DNA of 64,000 nt from positions 434,001 to 498,000 of the forward strand of contig CBDCAA010000008.1 in assembly GCA_965213855.1 (NCBI GenBank), in the 5' to 3' direction. The notes under the pieces are model-generated. The model was given only the letters and a program-made list of their open reading frames with translations, ran no database searches and was not told the origin of the DNA. The position numbers and the translations under genes were made by a program. Position 1 is the first letter of the stretch; every line of letters begins with the position of its first letter. Of the stretch, positions 27,755 to 35,325 are shown in pieces. This stretch comes from JBBROS01 sp965213855 (lineage in GTDB: Bacteria; Pseudomonadota; Alphaproteobacteria; Acetobacterales; Acetobacteraceae).

Positions 27755-27918
27755 CCCTCTCCCTCCTTGCCGAAGAGGCCTCCCCCCGGGAGAGGGAGGG
27801 AGCGGCTGTTCGGACAGAGCCCTCTCCCCCCGGGAGAGGGTTGGGTGAGGGCTCGCTGCCAGAGGGGCGTGCCGTGCGAGCCTTGGGCCCTCACCCCAAC
27901 CCTCTCCCAACGGGAGAG
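27755..27918. repeat. Cluster of nested palindromic intergenic repeats (GGGAGAGGG type)
   Basis: The 221 bases between the convergent gatB and GspN-like genes hold several related inverted repeats. CCCTCTCCC (27755-27763) pairs with GGGAGAGGG (27788-27796). A tight hairpin CCCTCTCCC-CCC-GGGAGAGGG occupies 27820-27840. The block starting GGGAGAGGGTTGGGTGAGG (27832-27852) has a nearly perfect inverse at 27887-27908, and CTCTCCC-aac-GGGAGAG lies at 27902-27918. The motif looks like the CTCACCC/CCTCTCCC intergenic palindromes scattered in GC-rich proteobacterial genomes. It may serve as a bidirectional transcription end. I see no coding potential here. Confidence 0.75.
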
Positions 27919-27947
27919 GCAGCGGCCGTTCGCTGGCTGGCTTGGCG

Positions 27948-28472
27948 CTACTGGTCGGTTTCGGTCTCTGCCTCGCGGCGGTCCGGGTCGATGAGCGGGC
28001 GGAGGGGCGACGCCCAGGCGAGACGGATGCGAAGGTTGGGATCGGCGCCGGGGCGGAGCGTCCAGTGGCCGGACGGGCCGTCCAGCTCGACCTGGTCGGC
28101 GCCGATTGCGATCACCTGGAATAGGCCGACCCGGCCGCCTTCGGCCAGCGAAATGGGTGCGGTGTCGGCGCCTGCGAAGATGGCGCGCCGGACGCCGTCC
28201 ATCAGCAGCAGGCCGGCCAGCCGGGGCGGCGGCGCGGGCGGCGGCGGGCCGGCGGCCGGCGCCGCTGACATCGGGCGGCGGCCGGAGGCGAACAGTGGGC
28301 GGGCCAGCAAACGGTCGGCGATGGCCGCAGCGGAGTGGTGCGAGGCGATCGCCGGTGCGTCGACGAACTCCGCTGTCGAGGCCGCCGGCGCCGGGCCGGG
28401 CGCGCTGGGCCGGGCGAGCCCGAGCACGACGAGACCGGCCTCCAGCGCCGCCAGGGCGGCCAGGGCGCGCAC
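27948..28472 (-). CDS. Probable type II secretion GspN/GspC-like protein
   Basis: A 174-residue protein with one N-terminal hydrophobic segment (LAALAALEAGLVVLGLA), a linker, the phrase LLARPLFASGRRP, a Pro-rich stretch, then a small beta domain with LAGLLLMDGVRRAIFAG, ISLAEGGRVGLFQVIAI and VELDGPSGHWTLRPG. This layout (anchor, RPLF..RRP, HR-like domain) is that of short GspN/GspC-type periplasmic components of the type II secretion system. The start is GTG 28472. It lies 18 bases after the PEP-CTERM gene, on the same strand. gspK is about 8.4 kb away on the other strand, and other T2SS genes are not in the window, so the function is a moderate-confidence inference. Confidence 0.5.
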   Translation of the reverse strand: MRALAALAALEAGLVVLGLARPSAPGPAPAASTAEFVDAPAIASHHSAAAIADRLLARPLFASGRRPMSAAPAAGPPPPAPPPRLAGLLLMDGVRRAIFAGADTAPISLAEGGRVGLFQVIAIGADQVELDGPSGHWTLRPGADPNLRIRLAWASPLRPLIDPDRREAETETDQ

Positions 28473-28490
28473 TGGCGGCGTCTGATCCGA

Positions 28491-29204
28491 CTACGCGGCC
28501 TGGCGGCGGCGGGCCGCCGTTAGCACAATCCCGCCCAGCAGCAGGGCGGCGGTCGCGGGCTCCGGCACGCTCACGAAATTGCCGAACGCCAGCCCGTTCG
28601 GGTCCCCCGTGCCGGCCGTGGCCGAGGTCACGGTGATCGTCAGTGCGTTCACGCCGCCGCCGGTGAAGCCGAAGAACTGCGACGCGGTGACGCCCGTGCT
28701 GAAACTGCCGCCGGGCAGGCTGACGGCCGCGCTCTGGCCGTTGTCGAGCGTGACGGTGACGGTGTACGGCCCGCCTTTGGCACCGCTATAGGGCGCGCCG
28801 ACCGCGTCGCCATAGGGTGCCACCTCGAAGCCGAGCGCGCTGATGCCGTTGCTGATGGTGATCGTCTCGCTCGAGACGTCAGAGCCATTCGCATCGTTCG
28901 GCACGAACAGCTCGCCGGTAAAGCCGTCCGGCAGGGCGTAGGGAAAATACCCGTAAGGCGTGTTCATCGCCTGCGTCACCGCCGCCGTGTTGGACAGGCC
29001 GAGCGAGCCGCCCGGGAGCGGGATCGCGTTCGTCGTGACCGAGAGCGCGGTCGGGTCGAAGCCCGGGAACGTGGTGGTGCTTACGACCGGCTGCCCCGCC
29101 GTGGACGCCTGGAAGGTGGCGAGACTGGTCGTGAGTGTGCCGGCCATCGCCGCCGGGGCGGTGAGGGCGATCGTGGCGGCGAGCAGAAGCGTCTTGGAAA
29201 CCAT
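28491..29204 (-). CDS. PEP-CTERM-sorted exported protein
   Basis: A 237-residue secreted protein with a cleavable signal peptide (ending PAAMA-G, about residue 21), a beta-rich Thr/Gly/Ser body, and a C-terminal sorting signal: VPEPATAALLLGGIVLTA followed by the basic tail ARRRQAA. The PEP motif, hydrophobic helix and basic tail are the hallmarks of proteins handled by exosortase; the Thr/Ser-rich body is typical of such surface proteins. No exosortase is seen in the window. The gene lies 32 bases downstream of the P1B-type ATPase gene on the same strand and may be the tail of the SPFH-ATPase operon. The function of the exported body is unknown. Confidence 0.8.
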   Translation of the reverse strand: MVSKTLLLAATIALTAPAAMAGTLTTSLATFQASTAGQPVVSTTTFPGFDPTALSVTTNAIPLPGGSLGLSNTAAVTQAMNTPYGYFPYALPDGFTGELFVPNDANGSDVSSETITISNGISALGFEVAPYGDAVGAPYSGAKGGPYTVTVTLDNGQSAAVSLPGGSFSTGVTASQFFGFTGGGVNALTITVTSATAGTGDPNGLAFGNFVSVPEPATAALLLGGIVLTAARRRQAA

Positions 29205-29236
29205 GGTGTCCTCCTGGGGTGGTGAAGGGTCTGGCG

Positions 29237-31189
29237 TCAGGCCGGCCGGGGCGGGACACCGGGCGGCCTTGCGCCGATCTCGTCGAACAGCAGCAGCCGG
29301 CCGGCATTGCCAAGGCCGAGGAAGGTGCTGAAGTTGTGCAACAGCGCGGCGATGATGGCGCCCTCGGCGCCCAGCACGCCGGCCGCCGCCAACGCCACGA
29401 GCGCCACCGTCCAGCCGAGCCCGATGCCGACGTTGACGTGGATGGTGCGGCGGCAGCGGCGGCTGAGCCGGATCGCGGTCGCGAGCCGGCGCAGGTCGCT
29501 CGTCATCAGCACCAGGTCCGCCGAGGCCAGCGCCACGTCCGTGCCCTGCGCGCCCATCGCGACGCCCACGGCGCCGACCTTCAGCGCCAGGCTGTCGTTG
29601 ATGCCGTCGCCGACCACCATCGGGCGGTATCCGGCGTCGATCTCCGTCATCACCCGGCGCATCTTCTGTTCCGGCAGCATCTCGGCCGCGACGTCGTCGA
29701 TGCCCAGCTCCGCGCCGATCCGGGTCGCGACCGCCTGGCGGTCCCCGGTCAGCAGCACCTGACGCACCAGGCCGAGCGCATGCAGGTCGCCGATCGCGGC
29801 GCGCGACTCCGGGCGGGCATGGTCGGCGAACAGCAGCCAGCCGAGGAACGCGCCGTCGTAACCGACGCCGGCGATCGGCCCGTCATGCGGCGGCGGGGCC
29901 GGGGCGGCGATACCGAGGTCGCGGAACAGGTCGGGCCGGCCCAGCGCGGCCAGCCGCCCATCCACCTCCGCAGTCACGCCGGAGCCGCCGATCTCGCGCA
30001 CGTGCGACAGCGTCGGGCGGTCCGCGGCCGCAACCGCGCGTGCCGCCGCCCGGCTGACGGGGTGGCTGCTAGCCGCCCCAAGCGCGGCGGCCAGCGCGAG
30101 CGCCCAGTTCGGATCGGCGTTCGCATCGGCGTCCGGATCGGCGCCGGGCGTCGGGCGGAAGGCGTCGAGCGACAGCTCGCCGGTGGTCAGCGTGCCGGTC
30201 TTGTCGAACACCACGGCGTTCACCTCGGCGAGCTGCTCGAGGAAGGCGGCGCCCTTGATCAGGATGCCGTGCCGGGCCGCGACCGAGATGGCGGCGATCG
30301 ACGTGGCGGGTGCAGCGAGCACGAGCGCACAGGGGCAGGAGGCGACGAGCACGGCCAGCGTCGCCGGCGTATTGCCGGTCGCGAACCAGGTGCCGGCGGC
30401 GATCAGCAGCACCAGCGCCATGTAGTGCCCGGCGTAGCGCTCCAGCAGCCGGGCCACCGGCGGCTTCGCACGCTCGGCGGTCCGCATCAGGGCGATGATC
30501 TTGCCCAGCGTCGTCTCGGCGCCGAGCCGGGTCACTTCCAGCTCGAGCCGGCCGTTGGTGTTGATCGACCCGGCAAGGGCCGCGTCGCCGGGTCCGACGT
30601 CGACCGGAATGCTCTCGCCGGTCAGGGACGCCATGTCGAGCCCGGCTTCCCCGCTCCGCACCAGGCCGTCGGCCGGGACGCGCCCCCCCGGCAGCAGCTC
30701 GATCCGGTCACCGACGCGAAGCTGCGCGGTGGCGACGACGTCGACCGAGCCGTCCGGGTTCAGGCGGCGGGAGTGGGTTTCGGTCAACCGGGTGAGCGCC
30801 TGGATCGCCTCGCGGGAGCCGAGCAGGCTGCGCTCCTCCAGCACGTGGCCGAGGATCATGATGATCGGCAGCACGGCCGCGGTCATCAGGTCGCCGCTGG
30901 CCCAGGCGGCCACCAGCGCCACCGAGATCAGCCGGTCGGTCACGCCATGCAGGCTCGGGTGGCGCAGGCTGTCCCAGGCGGACGCCAGCACGGGGATGGC
31001 GACGAGCAGTGCCGCAACGCCCGCCACCAGGTCCGACAGCGCGCGCTGCTCCGGGAACGCGACCTGCCACAACACGGCGAGCACCAGCAGCCCGGCCGCA
31101 AGCATCGCCAGCGTCATCTGCAGGCCGAGCTTGCCGCGCTCCAGCAGCCCCACCAGCGGGTGCGGCATCGTCGCAGTCGTGGCGCTCAT
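29237..31189 (-). CDS. P1B-type heavy-metal-transporting ATPase without N-terminal metal-binding domain
   Basis: A 650-residue P-type ATPase with all core catalytic motifs: the actuator loop SLTGESIPVDVG, the transmembrane metal motif SCPCAL (about residue 283, CPC type), the phosphorylation site DKTGTLTTGEL, and the hinge GDGINDSLALK (more commonly GDGINDAPAL). There is no HMA domain or CxxC at the N-terminus. The last membrane segment reads LLHNFSTFLGLGNAGRLL, where P1B-4 pumps have HEGST and Zn/Cd pumps a Lys; the metal is therefore uncertain. It overlaps the SPFH gene upstream by 4 bases. A metal efflux role is established for the family; which metal and direction are inferred. Confidence 0.9.
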   Translation of the reverse strand: MSATTATMPHPLVGLLERGKLGLQMTLAMLAAGLLVLAVLWQVAFPEQRALSDLVAGVAALLVAIPVLASAWDSLRHPSLHGVTDRLISVALVAAWASGDLMTAAVLPIIMILGHVLEERSLLGSREAIQALTRLTETHSRRLNPDGSVDVVATAQLRVGDRIELLPGGRVPADGLVRSGEAGLDMASLTGESIPVDVGPGDAALAGSINTNGRLELEVTRLGAETTLGKIIALMRTAERAKPPVARLLERYAGHYMALVLLIAAGTWFATGNTPATLAVLVASCPCALVLAAPATSIAAISVAARHGILIKGAAFLEQLAEVNAVVFDKTGTLTTGELSLDAFRPTPGADPDADANADPNWALALAAALGAASSHPVSRAAARAVAAADRPTLSHVREIGGSGVTAEVDGRLAALGRPDLFRDLGIAAPAPPPHDGPIAGVGYDGAFLGWLLFADHARPESRAAIGDLHALGLVRQVLLTGDRQAVATRIGAELGIDDVAAEMLPEQKMRRVMTEIDAGYRPMVVGDGINDSLALKVGAVGVAMGAQGTDVALASADLVLMTSDLRRLATAIRLSRRCRRTIHVNVGIGLGWTVALVALAAAGVLGAEGAIIAALLHNFSTFLGLGNAGRLLLFDEIGARPPGVPPRPA

Positions 31190-32235
31190 GGCGGCGTGCC
31201 CGTCAGTGTTGCCGGCAGGATCACGCGTGCGCCGCCACGGGCGTCGACCGCGGTAAGGCGGCCAACCTTGTGCAGCACGATGGCGAGCTGGTCGCGATAG
31301 AGCTGGTCCAGCACGGCCGCCCGGGTCGCGGGCGTCATGCCCGCCTCGATCGCGGCGATCGGCGAGGTGCGGTTGCGCGCCTCGCCCACCCGTTCGGCGG
31401 CGCTGGCATTGGCCGCGGTCAGGATCTGGTCGCGCTCGCGGTCGGCCTGCTGCGCCGTCCGCGTCGCCTCGGTCCGCGCGCCGGCGATGCCCTGTTCAGA
31501 AAGCTGCACCGCGACCAGCACGCCGTCGAACGCGATCTTGGCGGCCGGCGGCAGCGCGGCGTCGAGGTCGACGCGGCTGACCGTGACCCCCATCGCGCCG
31601 CCACGGCCGGCCAGCTCCTGCAGGCGCCGGTTCATCTCCCGCACCAGGTCGCCGCGCACCGCCTGCCGCCGCGCCTCGAGCCCCGCGGCCACGCCGACCT
31701 GGTCGGGCCGGGCGACCAGGAAGTCGTCGAGGTTGCGGGACGCCGCCAGGCTGACGGCGCTCGCTTCGAACAACCGGCGCAGCGCCGGCTCCACATGCGT
31801 CTGCGCCAGGACATAGGCGGCGCCGTCGCCGACCTGGTAGGCGATGGTGGCCGCGAGCAGCACGACGCCGCCATCGCCGGTCAGGTAGCTGCCGGCGCCG
31901 TCCGGCACGCGCACGCCGTTCGCGTCGGTGAACGCGTCCTGCAGCCCGGCAAGATGCGCCGTGGTCAGCGTGCGCACCGTCAGCAGCCGCTCCGGCCCCG
32001 GCACCAGCGCCACCTGGCCAACCGGCCGTGGCCACGACACCGTCAGACCGGCCGGCTGCACGCCGACGATCCGGCCGAAGCGGGACACGACGGCCTGGCT
32101 GTCGGCCGGCACCGGCTGCCAGTTCGACGCGATCCAGGCACAGCCCAGGACGGCGATGGCAAGGTAGAGCACGCGGAAGCCGATTGAGATCGACTGGACG
32201 ATCGGCCCGTCGTCCGGCTTGGCAGCCCCGGTCAC
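31186..32235 (-). CDS. SPFH/Band 7 membrane protein, HflC/HflK-like (third SPFH gene of operon)
   Basis: The 349-residue protein has one membrane helix (about residues 20-40, ending CAWIASNW) followed by QPVPADSQAVVSRFGRIVG, the usual start of an SPFH domain, then the Band 7 body with AATIAYQVGD and a long Ala/Arg/Glu-rich helix (about 230-310: TRTAQQADRERDQILTAANA), which should form the oligomerisation coiled coil. HflK/HflC proteins assemble into large membrane cages that restrain the FtsH protease. The start is GTG 32235, overlapping the His-rich SPFH gene's stop (GTGA), and the ATPase overlaps its end. No ftsH lies in the window. Confidence 0.82.
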   Translation of the reverse strand: MTGAAKPDDGPIVQSISIGFRVLYLAIAVLGCAWIASNWQPVPADSQAVVSRFGRIVGVQPAGLTVSWPRPVGQVALVPGPERLLTVRTLTTAHLAGLQDAFTDANGVRVPDGAGSYLTGDGGVVLLAATIAYQVGDGAAYVLAQTHVEPALRRLFEASAVSLAASRNLDDFLVARPDQVGVAAGLEARRQAVRGDLVREMNRRLQELAGRGGAMGVTVSRVDLDAALPPAAKIAFDGVLVAVQLSEQGIAGARTEATRTAQQADRERDQILTAANASAAERVGEARNRTSPIAAIEAGMTPATRAAVLDQLYRDQLAIVLHKVGRLTAVDARGGARVILPATLTGTPP

Positions 32236-33254
32236 GGCTTGGGCGCCTCCGGCACGGCGGCCGTGGGCCCCTGGACCAGCATGTTGAATGGGGCCGCGTC
32301 GGTCCGCAGCACCATGCGCGTGTTCGGCCCGACGACGCTGCCGAGCGTGTCCATGGACCGCAGCAGGGCATAGAGGCCGGGGTCGGCCTGGTAGGCGCCG
32401 GCCTGGATCGCGGCGGCCTCGCGGCGGGACGCGGCCTCGATCTCGGCGGCCCGGGTCCGCGCGCCGGCGACCGTGATCCGGGCGTCGCGCGCGGCCTCGG
32501 CGCGGAGCTCGGCAGCGGCGCGGAGCCCCTCGGCGGTGCGCGCGGCGGCCACGGTCTCGCGCTCGGCGCGCATCCGCGCGACCGTCGCCGCCAGCGTCGC
32601 GTCCGGCAGGCTCAGCCGCTCGACGCCCACCTGCAGCACATGGATGCCATAGACCTCGAGCAGCTGGCGCTCGACCTGGTCGCGGAGGTGCGTCTCGAAT
32701 TCGGGCAGACGCTGGCGGGCCGGGTCGGTGTCGACCAGGTCGGCCAGTTCGAAGCTGCTGGCGGTGACCTGCAGGGCGGAGCCGACCAGGCTGCGGATCT
32801 GCCGGGCGGCCTCGTCCGGGTCGTTGCGGACGGCGCGCACGAACTGGCGGATGGGTCCAGGCTCGCCCGGCACCTGCCAGGCGACGTAGGCCTGCACCAG
32901 GATGCGAAGCCCGTCCTTGGTGCCGACGTCCTGCAGCCCGGTCGACGTCGTGCGGAGGCGCAGGTCGACCGGGATGACGCTCTCGATCGGCGTCGGCAGC
33001 TTCCAGGCCAGGCCCGGCTCGGTCAGCACGCGCGACAGGTCGCCGAAGCGGGTGATGACGGTCGCCTGGCCGGCGCCGACCATGACGGAGGCGGACGCGA
33101 ACACGGCCGCCGCGGCGATCAGCCCGGCTGCAGCAAAGCGCAGGCCAAGGCGCATCCGGCGCAGGCCGGCGCTGCCGGTCTCCGGCCCGTGGTCATGGTT
33201 GTGCCCGTGGTGATGGCCATGGTCGTGGTCGTCGTGCGCGTGGCTGTGGAACAT
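32232..33254 (-). CDS. SPFH/HflK-like membrane protein with histidine-rich N-terminus
   Basis: This 340-residue SPFH protein opens with a metal-binding-looking tail: MFHSHAHDDHDHGHHHGHNH, 11 His and 4 Asp in the first 22 residues. Then comes one membrane helix (about 37-60), the SPFH body (GQATVITRFGDLSRVLTEPG, with AYVAWQVPGEPGPIRQF), and a coiled coil (about 225-300: ERETVAAARTAEGLRAAAEL). The tail resembles the His-rich loops of zinc/cobalt/nickel transporters and chaperones, which is the reason to suspect a role in metal handling alongside the P1B ATPase encoded two genes downstream. HflK-like function in protease control is known for the family; a metal-buffering role is inference. Confidence 0.85.
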   Translation of the reverse strand: MFHSHAHDDHDHGHHHGHNHDHGPETGSAGLRRMRLGLRFAAAGLIAAAAVFASASVMVGAGQATVITRFGDLSRVLTEPGLAWKLPTPIESVIPVDLRLRTTSTGLQDVGTKDGLRILVQAYVAWQVPGEPGPIRQFVRAVRNDPDEAARQIRSLVGSALQVTASSFELADLVDTDPARQRLPEFETHLRDQVERQLLEVYGIHVLQVGVERLSLPDATLAATVARMRAERETVAAARTAEGLRAAAELRAEAARDARITVAGARTRAAEIEAASRREAAAIQAGAYQADPGLYALLRSMDTLGSVVGPNTRMVLRTDAAPFNMLVQGPTAAVPEAPKP

Positions 33255-33265
33255 GGCGCGGGGTC

Positions 33266-35188
33266 CTAGTCGTCTTCGCCGGGGCGGGCAGGGGGTGCGC
33301 CGAACGGGCGCAGGTCGAGCACGGGCGCGTCGGCGCCGCCCAGCCGATGGTCAACGATCACCAGCGGCGACTTGGCGAGCGCGGCCGACAGGTTGGCGAA
33401 GTAACGCTCCAGCAGGAACGACGCCCCGCCCACCCCCGCTGCGTCCTGGTCGGCGGTGAAGGTGCGGGCGCCGGCCTTGGCCTGTCCAACCGTATCGGCC
33501 GCGCCACCCTGCGCGCCGTCGACCAGCTCGGTCATGGTCTGCCGGGCCCGCGCCGCGGTGGCCTGGGCGCGGCCGCGTTCGGTCGCGATGGCGGTGTTGG
33601 CGACGATCTCGGCGGCCTGGACGTTGTGGTAGGCCTCGGCGGCGCCGGGCGGGGGGTGGATGGCCTCGACGACCATGCCCACCAGCTCGATCCCGCTACC
33701 CGCCCGATCCAGCTCGGCCTGCAGCCCAGCGCGCAGCGCCTCGCCCATTCGCGCCTGGCCTTCGCCCAGCACATCCGTCAGCACCTGGCCGGCGAAGAAC
33801 CGCGCCATCAGCTGCCCGGCCTCGGACCGCACGACCGCATCCGGATCGGTGGGGCCATAAGCCGCCAGCCGCGCGGACCGGTCGTCGAGCCCGACGCGAT
33901 ACAGCACGCGCAGGTCGACGCTGACCGCCTGAAACGCTTGGCGGCCGTCGCTCTCGCGGCTCGCGATCAGATAGGACACCTCGGCCGGGTGCGCGCCGTC
34001 CCACAGGCGATCGGCCGAGGCCGGGGCGGGCGCTTCGGCGGCGGACCGCTCGGGCGCCGACGCCATGCCGCCCAGCAAGACGGCGTGGACGGTGCCGAGG
34101 TCGACCTGGCGCACCCGCCCCAGCGGCCAGGGCAGCCCCAGATGGGTCCCGGGCGCCCACACCGCGACCGGCTCGCCGAAGCGTTCGTAGATGCCCCGCC
34201 GGTCCAGTTCGATCAGGCTCACCCCGGTCAGGCCCCAGGCGATGAGGCCGAGGACGGCCAGCATGGGGAGGGCGGCGGCGCGCATGTAGCGCAGTGCCCA
34301 GCTTCGGGAAAAGTCGATGCCGAGATGGGTGCGGATCGGTGAGGCGAGCCCGTCCGGCGCCATGCGGCGGGGCTGGAGAAGCATGGCGGCGACGCTGGTT
34401 ACGGCGGCGCGGGCCTCGCTACCGGGCGGGGGCGGCAAGAACCAGTTGGCGAGGCCGCGGGCGGCCAGCTCGGCGGCGACCAGGCCCAGATAGGCGCCGA
34501 CCAGGCCGATCGCGGTGCCCATCCATGGCAGGCCGACGCCGGACCCAACCTCGAGCAGGCCAGCGAGCGGGATCGCCACCACCGGCACGAACAGCAGCGC
34601 CTGCAGTCCGTCCGCCTCTGTCAGGCTCGTCCGGGGCGTGGCGGCCATGATGCGCTCGGCGACCAGCAGGGGGAACGCGCCGACGATCGCGGCTGCGCCG
34701 GTGATGACGGCGGCGGGGGAGGGGTCGAACAGGGCCGGACGCCAGAACCAGACCATCGCACCGGCGCACAGGGCGAGCGCGGGGACGATCACGCCCTGGG
34801 GTCGCCGGGCGAGATGCCCGAGGCGGAGCAGCGCCGGGCCGCGGTCCCGCGCAAGGCGGCGGCGGCCGAGGCGGTTCCAGCGCGGCGGGACCGGGCCGCG
34901 CACCGGCTGGGCCGCGCCGGCCCGGACCCGCATCGCCGTCAGCGGCGCCGTCGCGAGCAGCCCCGCCAGCGGCAGCAGCAGCGCCGCCACCGCGACGCCG
35001 CCCAGCCCGCTATCGTGCAGGTCGAGCAGGGCGGGATGCGGAAGTCGCAGCAACGCCAGCAGCGCCAGAACGGCCAGCAGGTAGAACACGCACAACCGTC
35101 GAACCAGCCGATCTGCCCCGGCCGCATCCGGCCAGGCCAGCGACCCGGCATCACGCTCGGTCGTGAGGTGAGGATGGAGCGCGTTCAC
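33266..35188 (-). CDS. Fusion of a polytopic membrane region to an SPFH/HflK domain (first gene of operon)
   Basis: The 640-residue protein has an N-terminal half with several hydrophobic helices (about residues 30-270, with LLAVLALLALLRL, LFVPVVAIPLAGLLEVG and IGLVGAYLGLVAAELAA), another helix (about 310-330), then an SPFH domain: SLIELDRRGIYERFGEPVAV, WAPGTHLGLPWPLGRVRQVD, a body with YLIASRE and VSVDLRVLYRVG, and a coiled coil (about 535-600). The fused membrane region is not part of canonical HflK. The start is GTG 35188 behind AAGG. It leads the operon, followed by two single-helix SPFH proteins and the ATPase. A scaffold that builds a membrane microdomain is the simplest inference. Confidence 0.8.
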   Translation of the reverse strand: MNALHPHLTTERDAGSLAWPDAAGADRLVRRLCVFYLLAVLALLALLRLPHPALLDLHDSGLGGVAVAALLLPLAGLLATAPLTAMRVRAGAAQPVRGPVPPRWNRLGRRRLARDRGPALLRLGHLARRPQGVIVPALALCAGAMVWFWRPALFDPSPAAVITGAAAIVGAFPLLVAERIMAATPRTSLTEADGLQALLFVPVVAIPLAGLLEVGSGVGLPWMGTAIGLVGAYLGLVAAELAARGLANWFLPPPPGSEARAAVTSVAAMLLQPRRMAPDGLASPIRTHLGIDFSRSWALRYMRAAALPMLAVLGLIAWGLTGVSLIELDRRGIYERFGEPVAVWAPGTHLGLPWPLGRVRQVDLGTVHAVLLGGMASAPERSAAEAPAPASADRLWDGAHPAEVSYLIASRESDGRQAFQAVSVDLRVLYRVGLDDRSARLAAYGPTDPDAVVRSEAGQLMARFFAGQVLTDVLGEGQARMGEALRAGLQAELDRAGSGIELVGMVVEAIHPPPGAAEAYHNVQAAEIVANTAIATERGRAQATAARARQTMTELVDGAQGGAADTVGQAKAGARTFTADQDAAGVGGASFLLERYFANLSAALAKSPLVIVDHRLGGADAPVLDLRPFGAPPARPGEDD

Positions 35189-35325
35189 TGGCCTACCTTC
35201 AATCGGTCCGGCAGCATGCCACGCAGTCCGCGCGACTCCCTAGCCCGAAGCGCCCACGGGTCCGTGCGGGCCGGACGTGTGCCGCCATCGGTCCGGTCTC
35301 CCGTGCCGGCCGCCCAGCGCCGGCG

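Noticed and set aside
35189..35325. Intergenic stretch between the SPFH operon and the metallophosphoesterase
   Set aside because: 137 bases with no clear gene, terminator hairpin or repeat; nothing further can be claimed.
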